The position numbers were made by a program, and so were the translations under genes. A DNA stretch of 48,326 nt, from positions 125,442-173,767 of the forward strand of contig NZ_HG964452.1 of NCBI RefSeq assembly GCF_000612725.1, written 5' to 3'. The stretch comes from Mycolicibacterium austroafricanum. Its GTDB lineage: Bacteria; Actinomycetota; Actinomycetes; Mycobacteriales; Mycobacteriaceae. Shown piece after piece: positions 36,873 to 45,991 of the stretch; positions within the stretch are counted from its first letter, which is position 1; every line of letters begins with the position of its first letter. Under the pieces are notes generated by a model. That model ran no database searches and was not told where the DNA came from. It saw nothing but the letters and a program-made list of their open reading frames with translations.

Positions 36873-39800
36873 TCACTGGTAGACCACCTCCTGCGAGCGA
36901 CGACGCACGATCGTCACCTCGTCGCGTTGATTCCCGGTGGGCCCCAGGTAGTTGAACGCGAACGCCGTCTGCGCGTACCCACCTGCCAGATGGCTCGGCT
37001 TCACCAGCAGCCGGGTCAGCGAGTTGTGGATGCCGCCGCGGCGGCCGGTCGTCTCCGTCAATGGGACGTCGATGGTGCGTTCCTGGGCGTGGTAGACGTA
37101 GACCACGCCTTCGGGCATTCGGTGGCTGACGATCGCCCGGCACACCAGCACCCCGTTGCGGTTGACTGCTTCGACCCAGTCATTGTCCCGCACTTGGATT
37201 TTCGCCGCGTCCGCCGGGCTCATCCACATCGTCGGCCCGCCGCGTGACAGCGAGAGCATGAACAGGTTGTCCTGGTATTCGGAGTGGATCGACCACTTCG
37301 AGTGGGGCGTCAGGTACCGCACCGTCAGGCCCAGTTCGCCGCGGGCGCCGATTGCCGGTTCCCCGAACAGCCTGGCCATGTCCAGCGGCGGACGGTACAC
37401 CGGCAGTTGCTCGCCGAGTTCCTCCAGCCAGTCGTGGTCGAGGTAGAAGTGCATCCGTCCGGTCAGCGTGTGAAACGGCTTGAGCGCCTCGATGTTCACG
37501 GTGAACGGTGCGTAGCGGCGACCGCCGGTCTCGCTGCCCGACCACTCCGGGCTGGTGATGACCGGAACGGGCCGCGCCTGGGTGTCGGCGTAGGTGATTC
37601 GCCGCTCCTCACTGCCTTCGGCCAAGTGCGCCAGAGGTCTTCCGGTGCGACGCTCGAGTTCGCGAAAGCCCTCCACCGCCAGCCGTCCGTTCGAGGTGCC
37701 CGACAGCGCCAGGATCACATCGGCCATCCGCTCGGCGGTGGTGATCGCCGGTTGCCCGGCGGCCGGCCCGGAGTCGAGCACGCCGAACTTCTGCGCGAGT
37801 TCGGCGGTCTCCTGCACCGGCCACGTCGTCACCCCCTTGGTGGTGACCCCCAGCCGCTCCACCAGCGGACCCAGCGTCGACCACTTGTCGGCGATCGCGG
37901 CGTAGTCCCGCTCCACCACGGTGATCGGGCCGATCGTCTTGCCGGGCACCGGCGTCTCGCCGGTCTCCCGCCAATCACGTTGTGTCCCCGCGGGATAGGC
38001 CATCGCACCGGGAGTGTCGTGCTGCAGCGCGCCGAGCACCACGTCGGTGCGGGTGCCCAGATGGCTGCGCGCGAGCGTGGAGAACGTCCGCGCGATCGCG
38101 CCGAACGCCTCGAAGTCCGAGCGGGTTTCCCACGGCGGGTCGATCGCCGGGCTGAACGCGTGCACGTACGGGTGCATGTCGGTCGACGACAGGTCGGCCT
38201 TCTCGTACCAGGTGGCTGCGGGAAGCACCACGTCGGAGAGCAACGTCGTCGACGTCATCCGGAAGTCGACGGACATCAACAGGTCCAGCTTGCCTTCCGG
38301 GATGTCGTCCGGCCACGTGACGTCCTTGGGCCGCAACGCCTCTTCCGTCGGAGTGGCCTGCAGGTTGGAATCGGCACCGAGCAGGTGGCGCAGGAAGTAC
38401 TCGTTGCCCTTGCTCGACGAGCCGAGCAGGTTGGCCCGCCACACGTTGAGCACCCGCGGCCAGTTCGCCGGATTGTCGGGATCCGTGACCGCCATCTTGA
38501 GCTCGCCGGAGGCCAGCTTCTCGCAGACGTACTTGCCGATGTCCTGCCCGGCGGCGCGCGCCTCGTCGGCGACATCCAGGCTGTTGCGGTCGAACTGCGG
38601 GTAGAACGGCATCCAGCCCATCGCCGCGGCGGCGGCGACCACGTCCATGGTGTGCTTGCCCGCGAACCGGCCGCGCGCGGTGGGACTTGCCAGCGCGTCG
38701 GCCCGGTACCCGTCGTAGCGCCATTGGCCGGTGTGGGCGTACCAGTACGACGTACCCGGCATCTGCCGGGGCGGTCGCGTCCAGTCGGTGGCCATGGCCA
38801 TGGTGGCCCAGCCGGTCACCGGCCTGCACTTCTCCTGCCCGACATAGTGCGCCCAACCGCCGCCGTTTCTGCCCATCGATCCGGTCAGCAGCAGCATCGC
38901 CAGCACCGCACGGTAGGTGGTGTCGCCGTGGAACCACTGGCAGATGCCCGCCCCCATGATGATCATCGACCGGCCGCCGGATTCCTCGGCGTTGCGGGCG
39001 AATTCGCGTGCCACCCGGATGGCCTGGGAAGCCGACACCCCGGTGATCGACTCCTGCCAGGCCGGTGTGTACGGCTGGTCGGGATCGTCGTAGCCGGCCG
39101 GCCAGTCCCCCGGCAGCCCGGGCCGGGCCACCCCGTACTGCGCCAGCATCAGGTCGAACACCGTGCACACCCGGTGCTCGCCCACCCGCCGCACCGGCAC
39201 GCCGCGCTGCAGGGTGGCGCCACGGCCGTCGACGGTGTCGAAGCGCGTCAGGCTGATCGACGTGGTCTCGCCCGACTGACCATCGGGCGGGGCGACAGTG
39301 AGCGCGGGCACCACATCGCCCAGGTCGAGGTTCCACTTGCCCACACCCTCGTCGCCGTACCGGAAGCCCAGCGAACCAGGCGGGACCACCACCGAATCGG
39401 TGGCCCCGTCCAGCAGCACCGGTTTGAAAGCCGCGTTCTCCTGGCCGTCGTATCCAGGGCCCAGATCTGCGGCGGTGAGCATCTTGCCGGGCACCAGCAC
39501 GCCGTCGCGTTCTTCGAGCTTGACCAGGAACGGCAGATCGGTGTACGTGCGGACGTAGTCGACGAAGAACGGAACACGTCGGCGGACAAAATTTTCCGTG
39601 AGGATGACATGCCCCATCGCCATCGCCAGCGCGCCGTCCGTGCCGGCCGCGCACGGCATCCACTCGTCGGCGAACTTGGTGTTGTCGGCGTAGTCGGGGC
39701 TGACGCTGACCACCTTGGTGCCGCGGTAGCGCACCTCGGCCATCCAGTGCGCGTCCGGCGTGCGGGTGACCGGGACGTTGGATCCCCACATCATGAGATA

Positions 39801-40574
39801 CGAGGCGTCCCACCAGTCCCCGGACTCCGGCACGTCGGTCTGGTCGCCGAACACCTGGGGCGAGGCCACCGGCAGGTCGGCGTACCAGTCATAGAACGAC
39901 GTCATCGCCCCGCCGACCAGCTCGACGAACCGCGAGCCGGCCGCATGGCTGACCATCGACATCGCCGGGATCGGCGAGAAGCCCGCCACCCGGTCGGGTC
40001 CGTAGGTCTTGATGGTGTGCACGTGCGCCGCGGCGATCATCTCGGTGGCCTCGGCCCATGTCACCCGCACCAGCCCGCCCTTGCCGCGGGCCTGCTGGTA
40101 TCGACGGCGCCGCTGCGGGTCGGCCTGGATGTCGGCCCATGCCAGCACCGGATCGCCGAGGCGCGCCTTGGCTTCCCGGTACATCTCGACGAGCACACCG
40201 CGGGCGTACGGGTAGCGCACCCGCGTCGGCGAATAGGTGTACCAGGAGAACGCCGCCCCACGCGGGCAGCCGCGCGGCTCGTACTCGGGGCGGTCCGGGC
40301 CGACCGACGGATAGTCGGTTTCCTGGGTCTCCCAGGTGATGATGCCGTCCTTGACGTACACCTTCCACGAGCAGGAGCCGGTGCAGTTGACCCCGTGAGT
40401 GGACCGCACCACTTTGTCGTGGCTCCAGCGGTCACGGTAGAAGACGTCGCCGTCGCGCCCGCCCCGCCGGGTCACCGTGCGCAGGTCCTCGGAGGACTCG
40501 CCGGGGGTGAAGAACCGGCCGCTGCGCTGCAACAGTTCCTCGACCACACCTCCGGTGCGTGGCGGACTCGTCAC
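36873..40574 (-). CDS. narG: Respiratory nitrate reductase alpha subunit (molybdenum)
   Basis: 1233 aa Mo-bis-MGD catalytic subunit reducing nitrate to nitrite. The N-terminal FS0 cluster is His-type (HGVNCTGSCSW, then CPRG). The molybdenum-ligand Asp is in SFYDWYADLPVASPQ, and DVPESGDWWDASYLMMWGSN follows. The C-terminal MGD-binding region includes YVYHAQERTIDVP. The GTG at 40574 (Shine-Dalgarno AGGAG) overlaps the narK stop. The frame continues upstream to 41141, but that part is antisense-frame narK and not NarG. Length matches mycobacterial NarG. Confidence 0.97.
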   Translation of the reverse strand: MTSPPRTGGVVEELLQRSGRFFTPGESSEDLRTVTRRGGRDGDVFYRDRWSHDKVVRSTHGVNCTGSCSWKVYVKDGIITWETQETDYPSVGPDRPEYEPRGCPRGAAFSWYTYSPTRVRYPYARGVLVEMYREAKARLGDPVLAWADIQADPQRRRRYQQARGKGGLVRVTWAEATEMIAAAHVHTIKTYGPDRVAGFSPIPAMSMVSHAAGSRFVELVGGAMTSFYDWYADLPVASPQVFGDQTDVPESGDWWDASYLMMWGSNVPVTRTPDAHWMAEVRYRGTKVVSVSPDYADNTKFADEWMPCAAGTDGALAMAMGHVILTENFVRRRVPFFVDYVRTYTDLPFLVKLEERDGVLVPGKMLTAADLGPGYDGQENAAFKPVLLDGATDSVVVPPGSLGFRYGDEGVGKWNLDLGDVVPALTVAPPDGQSGETTSISLTRFDTVDGRGATLQRGVPVRRVGEHRVCTVFDLMLAQYGVARPGLPGDWPAGYDDPDQPYTPAWQESITGVSASQAIRVAREFARNAEESGGRSMIIMGAGICQWFHGDTTYRAVLAMLLLTGSMGRNGGGWAHYVGQEKCRPVTGWATMAMATDWTRPPRQMPGTSYWYAHTGQWRYDGYRADALASPTARGRFAGKHTMDVVAAAAAMGWMPFYPQFDRNSLDVADEARAAGQDIGKYVCEKLASGELKMAVTDPDNPANWPRVLNVWRANLLGSSSKGNEYFLRHLLGADSNLQATPTEEALRPKDVTWPDDIPEGKLDLLMSVDFRMTSTTLLSDVVLPAATWYEKADLSSTDMHPYVHAFSPAIDPPWETRSDFEAFGAIARTFSTLARSHLGTRTDVVLGALQHDTPGAMAYPAGTQRDWRETGETPVPGKTIGPITVVERDYAAIADKWSTLGPLVERLGVTTKGVTTWPVQETAELAQKFGVLDSGPAAGQPAITTAERMADVILALSGTSNGRLAVEGFRELERRTGRPLAHLAEGSEERRITYADTQARPVPVITSPEWSGSETGGRRYAPFTVNIEALKPFHTLTGRMHFYLDHDWLEELGEQLPVYRPPLDMARLFGEPAIGARGELGLTVRYLTPHSKWSIHSEYQDNLFMLSLSRGGPTMWMSPADAAKIQVRDNDWVEAVNRNGVLVCRAIVSHRMPEGVVYVYHAQERTIDVPLTETTGRRGGIHNSLTRLLVKPSHLAGGYAQTAFAFNYLGPTGNQRDEVTIVRRRSQEVVYQ

Positions 40575-41791
40575 GTGGCGTTCTCCTTCTGTTGCGGCTC
40601 CCGGGCGTGCAGCCGCAGCGCGGTGTACAGGAATGCCAGCAGTGCGGTGGCGACCAGCAGGGTCAGCCCGATGGTGTAGTCGTTTTCGAGGCTGTCGTAG
40701 GACGCCCCCATGACCAGCGGCGGGAAGTACCCGCCCAGCCCGCCCGCGGCGGCGACGATGCCGGTGACCGAACCCACCGACTTGGCCGGGGCGCGCCGGG
40801 CCACCCACGCGAACACGCCGCCGGTGCCGATACCGAGGAAGAGCGCCAGCGTGATGAAGGTGGCCGCCGACCAGATGTCGGGCGGCGGCTGGAAGATCGC
40901 GACGAACGCCATCGCCGCGGTACCGGCGAAGGACGCGAGCACCACGTACTTGGGAGCGAAACGATCGGCCAGCGCGCCGCCCACCGGCCGGGCCAGCACC
41001 GCCGCGAGGGCGAAACCGGCGGTGCGCGCACCGGCGTCGACGGCCGAGAAGCCGTAGATCGTCTTGATGTACGTCGGCAGGTAGTTGCTGAACGCGACGA
41101 ACCCGCCGAAGACGACGGCGTACAGGAACGACATCTCCCACGTCACCGGCAACTTGGCCGCGGCCTTCAGCTTGGGCACCACCGCGTCGTGGTTGGGCGT
41201 GAAGTTCGGCGAGTCACGCATGATGAACAGGCACAGCGCGGCGGTCACCGCCAATGCCGCGGCGATGATGACGTGGGTGGTGAACAAGCCGAACCACTTG
41301 ACGAAACGCGGTGTGAAGAACGCGGACAACGCGGTGCCGACCATGCCCATGCCGAACACGCCGGTGGCGAAACCGCGGCGCGAGGCCTCGTACCAGTGGT
41401 TGGCGAACGGAATACCGACGGCGAAGACGGTGCCTGCGACGCCGAGGAAGAAGCCGAACACCACCAGCAGCGGGTAGGAGCCCGACGACCCGGCGATGCC
41501 GACGGCCAACACCGGGACGATGGACGCCAGCGTCACCGCCATGAACATCACCCGACCGCCGTAGCGGTCGGTCAGCGGGCCGACCACGATCCGGCCGAGC
41601 GCCCCGACCAGGATCGGGGTGGCCACCAGGATCGAGGCTTCGCTGCTGCTCAGCGACATGTCGCCCGCATAGGTGGTGGACAACGGGCCGATCATGTTCC
41701 AGGCCCAGAAGTTGATTGCGGAAACCCACGTGGCCAGTGCCAAGTTCAGTCCCCGCCGTGCGCCGATGTCCGGCGTTGTCGCCGTGCTCAC
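40571..41791 (-). CDS. narK: Nitrate/nitrite MFS transporter
   Basis: About 406 aa from GTG 41791, 12 membrane segments, NarK/nitrate-nitrite porter family of the major facilitator superfamily. Features: WAWNMIGPLSTTYA in TM1, GRIVVGPLTDRYGGR loop motif, and glycine-rich nitrate signature helices GFFLGVAGTVFAVGIPF and VTGIVAAAGGLGGYFPP. It imports nitrate or exports nitrite for the reductase encoded by the next four genes (overlap GTGA with narG). An upstream start at 41875 is possible but adds an Arg-rich N-terminus. Confidence 0.92.
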   Translation of the reverse strand: MSTATTPDIGARRGLNLALATWVSAINFWAWNMIGPLSTTYAGDMSLSSSEASILVATPILVGALGRIVVGPLTDRYGGRVMFMAVTLASIVPVLAVGIAGSSGSYPLLVVFGFFLGVAGTVFAVGIPFANHWYEASRRGFATGVFGMGMVGTALSAFFTPRFVKWFGLFTTHVIIAAALAVTAALCLFIMRDSPNFTPNHDAVVPKLKAAAKLPVTWEMSFLYAVVFGGFVAFSNYLPTYIKTIYGFSAVDAGARTAGFALAAVLARPVGGALADRFAPKYVVLASFAGTAAMAFVAIFQPPPDIWSAATFITLALFLGIGTGGVFAWVARRAPAKSVGSVTGIVAAAGGLGGYFPPLVMGASYDSLENDYTIGLTLLVATALLAFLYTALRLHAREPQQKENAT

Positions 41792-41828
41792 CAGGTCAGC
41801 CAACCATCTTTGGCGTCGGAGTTCCACA

Positions 41829-41877
41829 GATCTGCGAAATACACGAATTGGTCTGCCGCAGATCGCCTTTCGCAAAG
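41829..41877. promoter_or_regulatory. Dyads upstream of narK
   Basis: GATCTGCG (41829-41836) and CGCAGATC (41857-41864) form perfect 8-base arms 20 bases apart; CTTT-CGC-AAAG (41867-41877) follows. They lie 40-90 bases before the narK start in the 146-base gap to mutT2, the expected place for nar promoter control. No DosR/FNR-type site recognised. Confidence 0.35.
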
Positions 41878-41937
41878 AAAGTGAGCCTTACAGCAGGGAT
41901 CGGCCCGTATACCCGGGCACCGGTAGGTCCAAACCCG

Positions 41938-42384
41938 CTACGTCGGAAGCTGTTTGCCCCGGCGCGCAGCGGCTCCGGATGCCCGGGCGTGGTCGGCGCC
42001 TGCCAGCAACCGGGTCAGGTCCGGTAGCCAGGCCCGGTCGGCGGGCACCCACGGCAGCGTCTCGATCTCCTCGGTGCGGACCCAGCGCAGCGCCCGGTGG
42101 TCGTGGGGCGCCACGACGCCGCGGGTTCTGGTGACCGCGTAGGCGCGCAGACACATCGCCGCGCTCAACGCGATGTCGGCACCGACGCGCGCGCCGACGG
42201 TGACGTCGACGCCGAGTTCCTCGTTCAGCTCGCGCACGAGCGCGGCCTCGTCACTCTCCCCCGGTGCCACCTTGCCGCCGGGCAGCTCCCACAATCCGGC
42301 CAGCTCGGGCGGACGGTCGCGCTGGGCCACCAGCAGCGCGCCACCCTCGATCAGCGCACCCGCGACCACGATCAATTTCGACAC
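41938..42384 (-). CDS. mutT2: NUDIX pyrophosphohydrolase MutT2
   Basis: 148 aa with a perfect NUDIX box: [20 protein letters not shown], followed by ELG (G-x5-E-x7-REL-x-EE-x-G). MutT2 of mycobacteria hydrolyses CTP/dCTP-type nucleotides including 5-methyl-CTP, and possibly 8-oxo-dGTP. GTG start at 42384 with TACCGT (42398-42393) 8 bases upstream: leaderless. Divergent from the pterin dehydratase gene across only 27 bases. Rv1160 position. Confidence 0.93.
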   Translation of the reverse strand: MSKLIVVAGALIEGGALLVAQRDRPPELAGLWELPGGKVAPGESDEAALVRELNEELGVDVTVGARVGADIALSAAMCLRAYAVTRTRGVVAPHDHRALRWVRTEEIETLPWVPADRAWLPDLTRLLAGADHARASGAAARRGKQLPT

Positions 42385-42391
42385 TGCGCCA

Positions 42392-42405
42392 GACGGTATA
42401 CCGTC
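42392..42405. promoter_or_regulatory. Palindromic overlapping divergent -10 elements (mutT2/pcd)
   Basis: GACGGTATACCGTC is a perfect 14-base palindrome containing TACCGT on each strand. The plus copy (42399-42404) is 7 bases from the pcd ATG, the minus copy (42398-42393) 8 bases from the mutT2 GTG. The two leaderless promoters therefore share their -10 bases and cannot both be open at once. Confidence 0.6.
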
Positions 42406-42411
42406 GAAGGC

Positions 42412-42693
42412 ATGGCCGTGTTAACGGATGAACAAGTGGACGCCGCACTGCCCGACCTCAACGGATGGGAGCGTGCCGACGGCGCGCTGCGGCGGTCGGT
42501 CAAGTTTTCGGCATTCCTCGACGGAATCGACGCGGTACGTCGCGTCGCCGAGCACGCGGAAGCAAAAGACCACCATCCCGACATCGATATCCGTTGGCGA
42601 ACAGTCACTTTCGCGCTGGTGACGCACTCCGAGGGCGGAATCACAGACAAGGATGTGCAGATGGCGCGCGATATCGACGGGATCCTCGGGTAG
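42412..42693 (+). CDS. Pterin-4a-carbinolamine dehydratase family protein
   Basis: 93 aa, complete PCD/DCoH fold with active-site motif [16 protein letters not shown] (the HHP histidines). In animals it recycles tetrahydropterin; in actinobacteria the role is less clear and may link to molybdopterin or other pterins. ATG at 42412. The 3' end overlaps the convergent pimE 3' end by 53 bases. Rv1159A position. Confidence 0.92.
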   Translation: MAVLTDEQVDAALPDLNGWERADGALRRSVKFSAFLDGIDAVRRVAEHAEAKDHHPDIDIRWRTVTFALVTHSEGGITDKDVQMARDIDGILG

Positions 42694-43861
42694 CGACCCA
42701 CGCGAGCGTCGCCAGTGTGGCGACGATGTAGACCAGGCCCGCCCACGCCAGGTACCACGGCCGCGGGATCACCCAGATGGTGGGCTGGGCGAAGCTCAGC
42801 AGCCAGGGCACGCCGACCAGGGTGAGGGCCAGCCACCCCCAGCCGAGCACCCGCGCCCCCAGTTGCGCGCGCAGCGGGCCGTGCAGCAGCCAGATCATCA
42901 GCGGTATCAGCCACACCCAGTGGTGCGTCCACGAGATCGGGGACAGCAGCAGGCCGAACAGCTCCACGATCACGATGGCGCCCAGCCGGTCGTCCGCGCC
43001 GCCGATGGCGCGCCACGCCAGCAGCGCCAGCACGGCCGTCACCGCGACCCCGACCAGCACAAGCGCGCCGTATCCCGCGTCGTGCCCCAGGATCCGCGAG
43101 ATCCCGCCGCGCCACGACTGGTTGAACGACGTCCCGACCGGGCCGACGCGGTCGGCGTCGCCGAGTAGTTCGGTGAAGTACATCCGGGTCTGGTCGCCGA
43201 CGATGAGCGCCGACACGCCGATCGTCAGCGCGAAGACCGCCGCGGAGAACAGCACGGTCGCCCAGCGTCGTGCGCCAACGAAGTACAGGCCGGCGACGGC
43301 GGGCGTGAGCTTGACCCCGGCGGCCAGCCCGACCACCAGGCCCGAGAGCCACCACTTCGAGGTGTAGACCGCGTAGAGCACGCCGAGCACCAGCAGCACG
43401 TTGACCTGGCCGTAGTCGAACGTGCTGCGCAGCGGCTCGGTCCAGATGCCGACGGCGGTCCACAGCATCGCGACACGCCGACTGCCCACCGCGGTCGGGG
43501 ACAGCAACCGCTGGCTGAGCCGCACCACGCCGTAGAGCGCCGCGATGATGCCGACCTGCCACGCGAACGCGACGAATCCGAACGGCAGCAGGTGCAGCGG
43601 GTAGAACACCACCGCCGCGAACGGCGGATAGGTGAACGGCAGCGGGAAGTCCGGCGTCTGGTCCGCGTAGACGTACTCGTACAGCGTGCCGGGTCCGTCC
43701 AGCTCGGCCGCACCGCCGACGTAGACGTGGAGGTCGACGAAGTTGGCGCCGTTGGGCACCAGGTAGGTCCATGCCAGCCGGGCGGCGATGCTGAGGATCA
43801 ACAACGCGGGTGCCGCCGCCGACAGGTGTGCGACGAGGCGGGCGGCTCGGCGGGCGGGCAC
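42641..43861 (-). CDS. pimE: Polyprenyl-phosphomannose-dependent mannosyltransferase PimE
   Basis: 406 aa GT87-type membrane glycosyltransferase that adds an alpha-1,2-mannose to PIM4, making PIM5 on the way to PIM6, with polyprenyl-phosphate mannose as donor on the outer face. About ten membrane helices. The early extracytoplasmic loop with [12 protein letters not shown] holds the catalytic-type Asp, and [12 protein letters not shown] is the GT87 signature. GTG at 43861; M. tuberculosis PimE is somewhat longer at the N-terminus. Works at the same branch point as LpqW. Confidence 0.92.
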   Translation of the reverse strand: MPARRAARLVAHLSAAAPALLILSIAARLAWTYLVPNGANFVDLHVYVGGAAELDGPGTLYEYVYADQTPDFPLPFTYPPFAAVVFYPLHLLPFGFVAFAWQVGIIAALYGVVRLSQRLLSPTAVGSRRVAMLWTAVGIWTEPLRSTFDYGQVNVLLVLGVLYAVYTSKWWLSGLVVGLAAGVKLTPAVAGLYFVGARRWATVLFSAAVFALTIGVSALIVGDQTRMYFTELLGDADRVGPVGTSFNQSWRGGISRILGHDAGYGALVLVGVAVTAVLALLAWRAIGGADDRLGAIVIVELFGLLLSPISWTHHWVWLIPLMIWLLHGPLRAQLGARVLGWGWLALTLVGVPWLLSFAQPTIWVIPRPWYLAWAGLVYIVATLATLAWVATRGSRRYRAPSAHPCL

Positions 43862-43956
43862 CGGGGTGACGGAATCGGTGGTGTCTATCCGACCGACTCT
43901 ACTGAGCGGTCACCATCCGCCTTCACCTCAGTAACGGTTCCATAAATGCCACACAT

Positions 43957-43979
43957 GTCACTTGAGTAACTCTAGTAAC
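43957..43979 (+). promoter_or_regulatory. Three phased GTNAC direct repeats (MtrA-like site)
   Basis: GTCAC (43957), GTAAC (43966) and GTAAC (43975) repeat at exact 9-base steps; another GTAAC is at 43931. Phased GTCAC-type direct repeats resemble those bound by the OmpR-family regulator MtrA in mycobacteria. They lie about 80 bases upstream of the secreted-protein start. Confidence 0.45.
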
Positions 43980-44057
43980 AGGCTAGCTTCGGGAGCAGGC
44001 GTGCCATCGGTGTCATTCGCGGACACCGACGCCACCGACGGAAATGGGAGAACTTTC

Positions 44058-44675
44058 ATGCACCGCACCCGGAAACTGTTCGCCTCCACGATCATCGCAG
44101 CGGCTGGGGCGGTGTCGGCAGCCGTGGCGTTCAGCGCCACCGCGACCGCGCAGCCCGCGCCCGCGCCGGCCCCCGCGCCCGAGATCCCGGGGCTGCCGTT
44201 CCTGCAGCAGCTGGCGGCCAACCCCGCCGCCGCCACGCAGCTGATGCAGGGTTTCGCCAACATCATGGGCAACGCGTCCGCGCCCGCCGCCACGGCGACC
44301 GCGACGCCCGCCACGCCGGTCACCGGACCGGGCGCGACCGCGTCGATCAGCCTGCCGCAGCCGGCCGACGTGCTGCCGGGCGCGAACGTGCTGCCGGGCG
44401 CGACCGCACTGCCGGGCGGCAACATGACCACGGTGCCGGTCGGCAACACGACCACGGTGCCGCAGACCGCGCCGGCCGCCGCCCCGGCCTCGCCGCTGTC
44501 GGGTCTGACCGAATCGCTGGGCGTTCCGGGTGGTCTGGCCTCGCTGCTTCCCGGCGGGAGCCCGCTGGGCGGCCTGCTGCCCACCGGCCCGACGGCCCCG
44601 GTCACCGCGGCACCCGCCGGCGCCCCGGCACCCGCACCGGCGCCGCTGTTCACCCCGCTGTCGGCCCTGCCCTGA
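44058..44675 (+). CDS. Secreted Pro/Ala-rich protein (Rv1158c-like)
   Basis: 205 aa. Signal peptide MHRTRKLFASTIIAAAGAVS with cleavage near TATAQP, then a low-complexity Ala/Pro/Thr/Gly protein. It has a short ordered helix (LPFLQQLAANPAAATQLMQG), repeats such as LPGANVLPGATALPGG and MTTVPVGNTTTVP, and a proline-rich end. Probably wall-associated. ATG at 44058 has Shine-Dalgarno GGGAG; the frame upstream to 43962 lacks a start signal. Likely controlled by the GTNAC repeats upstream. Confidence 0.83.
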   Translation: MHRTRKLFASTIIAAAGAVSAAVAFSATATAQPAPAPAPAPEIPGLPFLQQLAANPAAATQLMQGFANIMGNASAPAATATATPATPVTGPGATASISLPQPADVLPGANVLPGATALPGGNMTTVPVGNTTTVPQTAPAAAPASPLSGLTESLGVPGGLASLLPGGSPLGGLLPTGPTAPVTAAPAGAPAPAPAPLFTPLSALP

Positions 44676-44725
44676 CACCCGCCGCACACCGAACCCATCT
44701 GAAACCACCGATGTATTGGGGGATC

Positions 44726-45715
44726 ATGTCAACGAGGACGACGCTCACCACCACGCTGGCGGTGTGCTCATCGGTCGCGTTGCTGACGGTCGGCGTGACC
44801 GGCGTTGCGCACGCCGACCCGACGGCACCGCTGCCGATCGACGGGATGCAGGCCCCGGGCCTGCCCGCGGTGCAGAGCCTCGGGCCCGTCATCCAGCAGG
44901 CCGCCTCCGATCCCACCAATGCGGCGTCGATGCTGATGGCTGCCGCCGCCGTGTTCGCCGGAGACATGGCGGCGCCGCAGCCGTCCCGCGACGTCGCGTC
45001 GGCGGTCAACCAGTTCGTCGCGCAGCCCGTCGCGCACGTTCCGGCGACGGGTGCGGTGCCGGGCGCCGAGGCTCACCTACCCGCGGGCGTCAACCCTGAG
45101 CACGTCCTGGGCCCGGCACCGGAGGCGCTGCCCCAGGCCCTGCCGCAGGCGCTGCCCGAGGTCGCACACGCCCCCGCCGCCGCAGCGGCACCCGGACCCG
45201 CGCCGGCACCTGGACCCGCACCGGCCCCGGGACCCGCGCCGGCCCCGGGGGCGGAGGTCGCCACCCCCGTCGCGGCTCCTGCCGCCCCGGGCGGGCTCGG
45301 CCCCAACGCGCCGGTGACACAGGACTTCCTGTACCCGTCGATCAGCAACGGGTGCCTCTCCGACGGCGGCAACGTACTCGCGACCGCGATCTCGGTGGCC
45401 GGACCGGCGACGATCCCACTGCCCGGCCCCGGCCCCGGCCAAACCGCTTATGTGTTCACCGCGATCGGCACGCCCGGTCCCGCGGCCGAGCAGAAGCTGC
45501 CGCTCAACGCCACCTGGGTGAACCTGACCACCGGCAAGTCGGGCAGCGTCACCCTCAAGCCGCGCCCGGACATGAACCCGAACGGGCCGACGACGCTGAC
45601 CGCCATCGCCGACACCGGTTCGGGCAGCATCATGTCGACGATCTTCGGTCAGGTCACCACGACCGAGAAGCAGTGCCAGTTCATGCCGACGATCGGCTCG
45701 ACCGTCGTCCCCTGA
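44726..45715 (+). CDS. Secreted Pro/Ala-rich protein (Rv1157c-like)
   Basis: 329 aa. Signal peptide STRTTLTTTLAVCSSVALL ending near AHADP; a helical N-terminal part with the same GLPAVQSLGPVIQQAASDPTN style as its neighbour; a PGPAPA repeat region (about residues 150-175); and a C-terminal domain of about 130 aa beginning TQDFLYPSISNGCLSDGG that looks folded (beta-rich, with two cysteines). The ATG at 44726 has Shine-Dalgarno GGGGGA; 44711 is an alternative. Probably paired with the preceding gene. Function unknown. Confidence 0.83.
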   Translation: MSTRTTLTTTLAVCSSVALLTVGVTGVAHADPTAPLPIDGMQAPGLPAVQSLGPVIQQAASDPTNAASMLMAAAAVFAGDMAAPQPSRDVASAVNQFVAQPVAHVPATGAVPGAEAHLPAGVNPEHVLGPAPEALPQALPQALPEVAHAPAAAAAPGPAPAPGPAPAPGPAPAPGAEVATPVAAPAAPGGLGPNAPVTQDFLYPSISNGCLSDGGNVLATAISVAGPATIPLPGPGPGQTAYVFTAIGTPGPAAEQKLPLNATWVNLTTGKSGSVTLKPRPDMNPNGPTTLTAIADTGSGSIMSTIFGQVTTTEKQCQFMPTIGSTVVP

Positions 45716-45728
45716 CCCCGGGAAGATG

Positions 45729-45789
45729 CGCGAAAGTGCACTCACGGTAGTGGAACGGGCCGTTTCACTACCGTGAGTGCACTTTCGCG
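45729..45789. repeat. Long perfect inverted repeat (24-base arms)
   Basis: Arms 45729-45752 and 45766-45789 are perfectly complementary, and pairing continues inward to about 45756/45762 with one mismatch, leaving a small G/C loop. It lies between the secreted-protein stop and the convergent DUF1059 stop, so it may terminate both. It is longer than a usual terminator and has no U-tract; it may be a mobile palindromic element. Confidence 0.8.
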
Positions 45790-45794
45790 AAAGG

Positions 45795-45941
45795 TCAGTA
45801 GGCCATGAAGAGGATGGCGTCGCGGTCGTAGTCGCGGCCGGGGTGCACCTCGGTCAGGTGCGCCTGGGCCTTCTCCACGAGCTCGTCCTCGTCCTTGCCG
45901 GTGATGGCTTCTCCGCAGGGGCAGTTGAGATGAGTCTTCAT
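45795..45941 (-). CDS. DUF1059 small protein
   Basis: 48 aa beginning MKTHLNCPCGEAITG and ending HPGRDYDRDAILFMAY, the whole DUF1059 domain: CxC near the N-terminus and a conserved acidic stretch (KDEDELVEKAQAHL). Members occur widely in actinobacteria; role unknown, possibly metal binding through the CPC pair. ATG at 45941. Lies divergent to the nitroreductase gene (50-base gap). Confidence 0.85.
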   Translation of the reverse strand: MKTHLNCPCGEAITGKDEDELVEKAQAHLTEVHPGRDYDRDAILFMAY

Positions 45942-45991
45942 GGCTTCACAATGGCACAGCACCCGGCGCGCCATACGACAAGATCGTCAAC

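Noticed and set aside
37284..40679. Very long open frame (over 1100 codons) on the plus strand opposite narG
   Set aside because: High GC and codon bias of narG create open antisense frames. The translation is Arg/Gly/His-rich low-complexity with no domain, while narG itself is unambiguous.
40575..41141. Upstream extension of narG
   Set aside because: It runs inside narK in another frame; NarG homology and a good Shine-Dalgarno support 40574.
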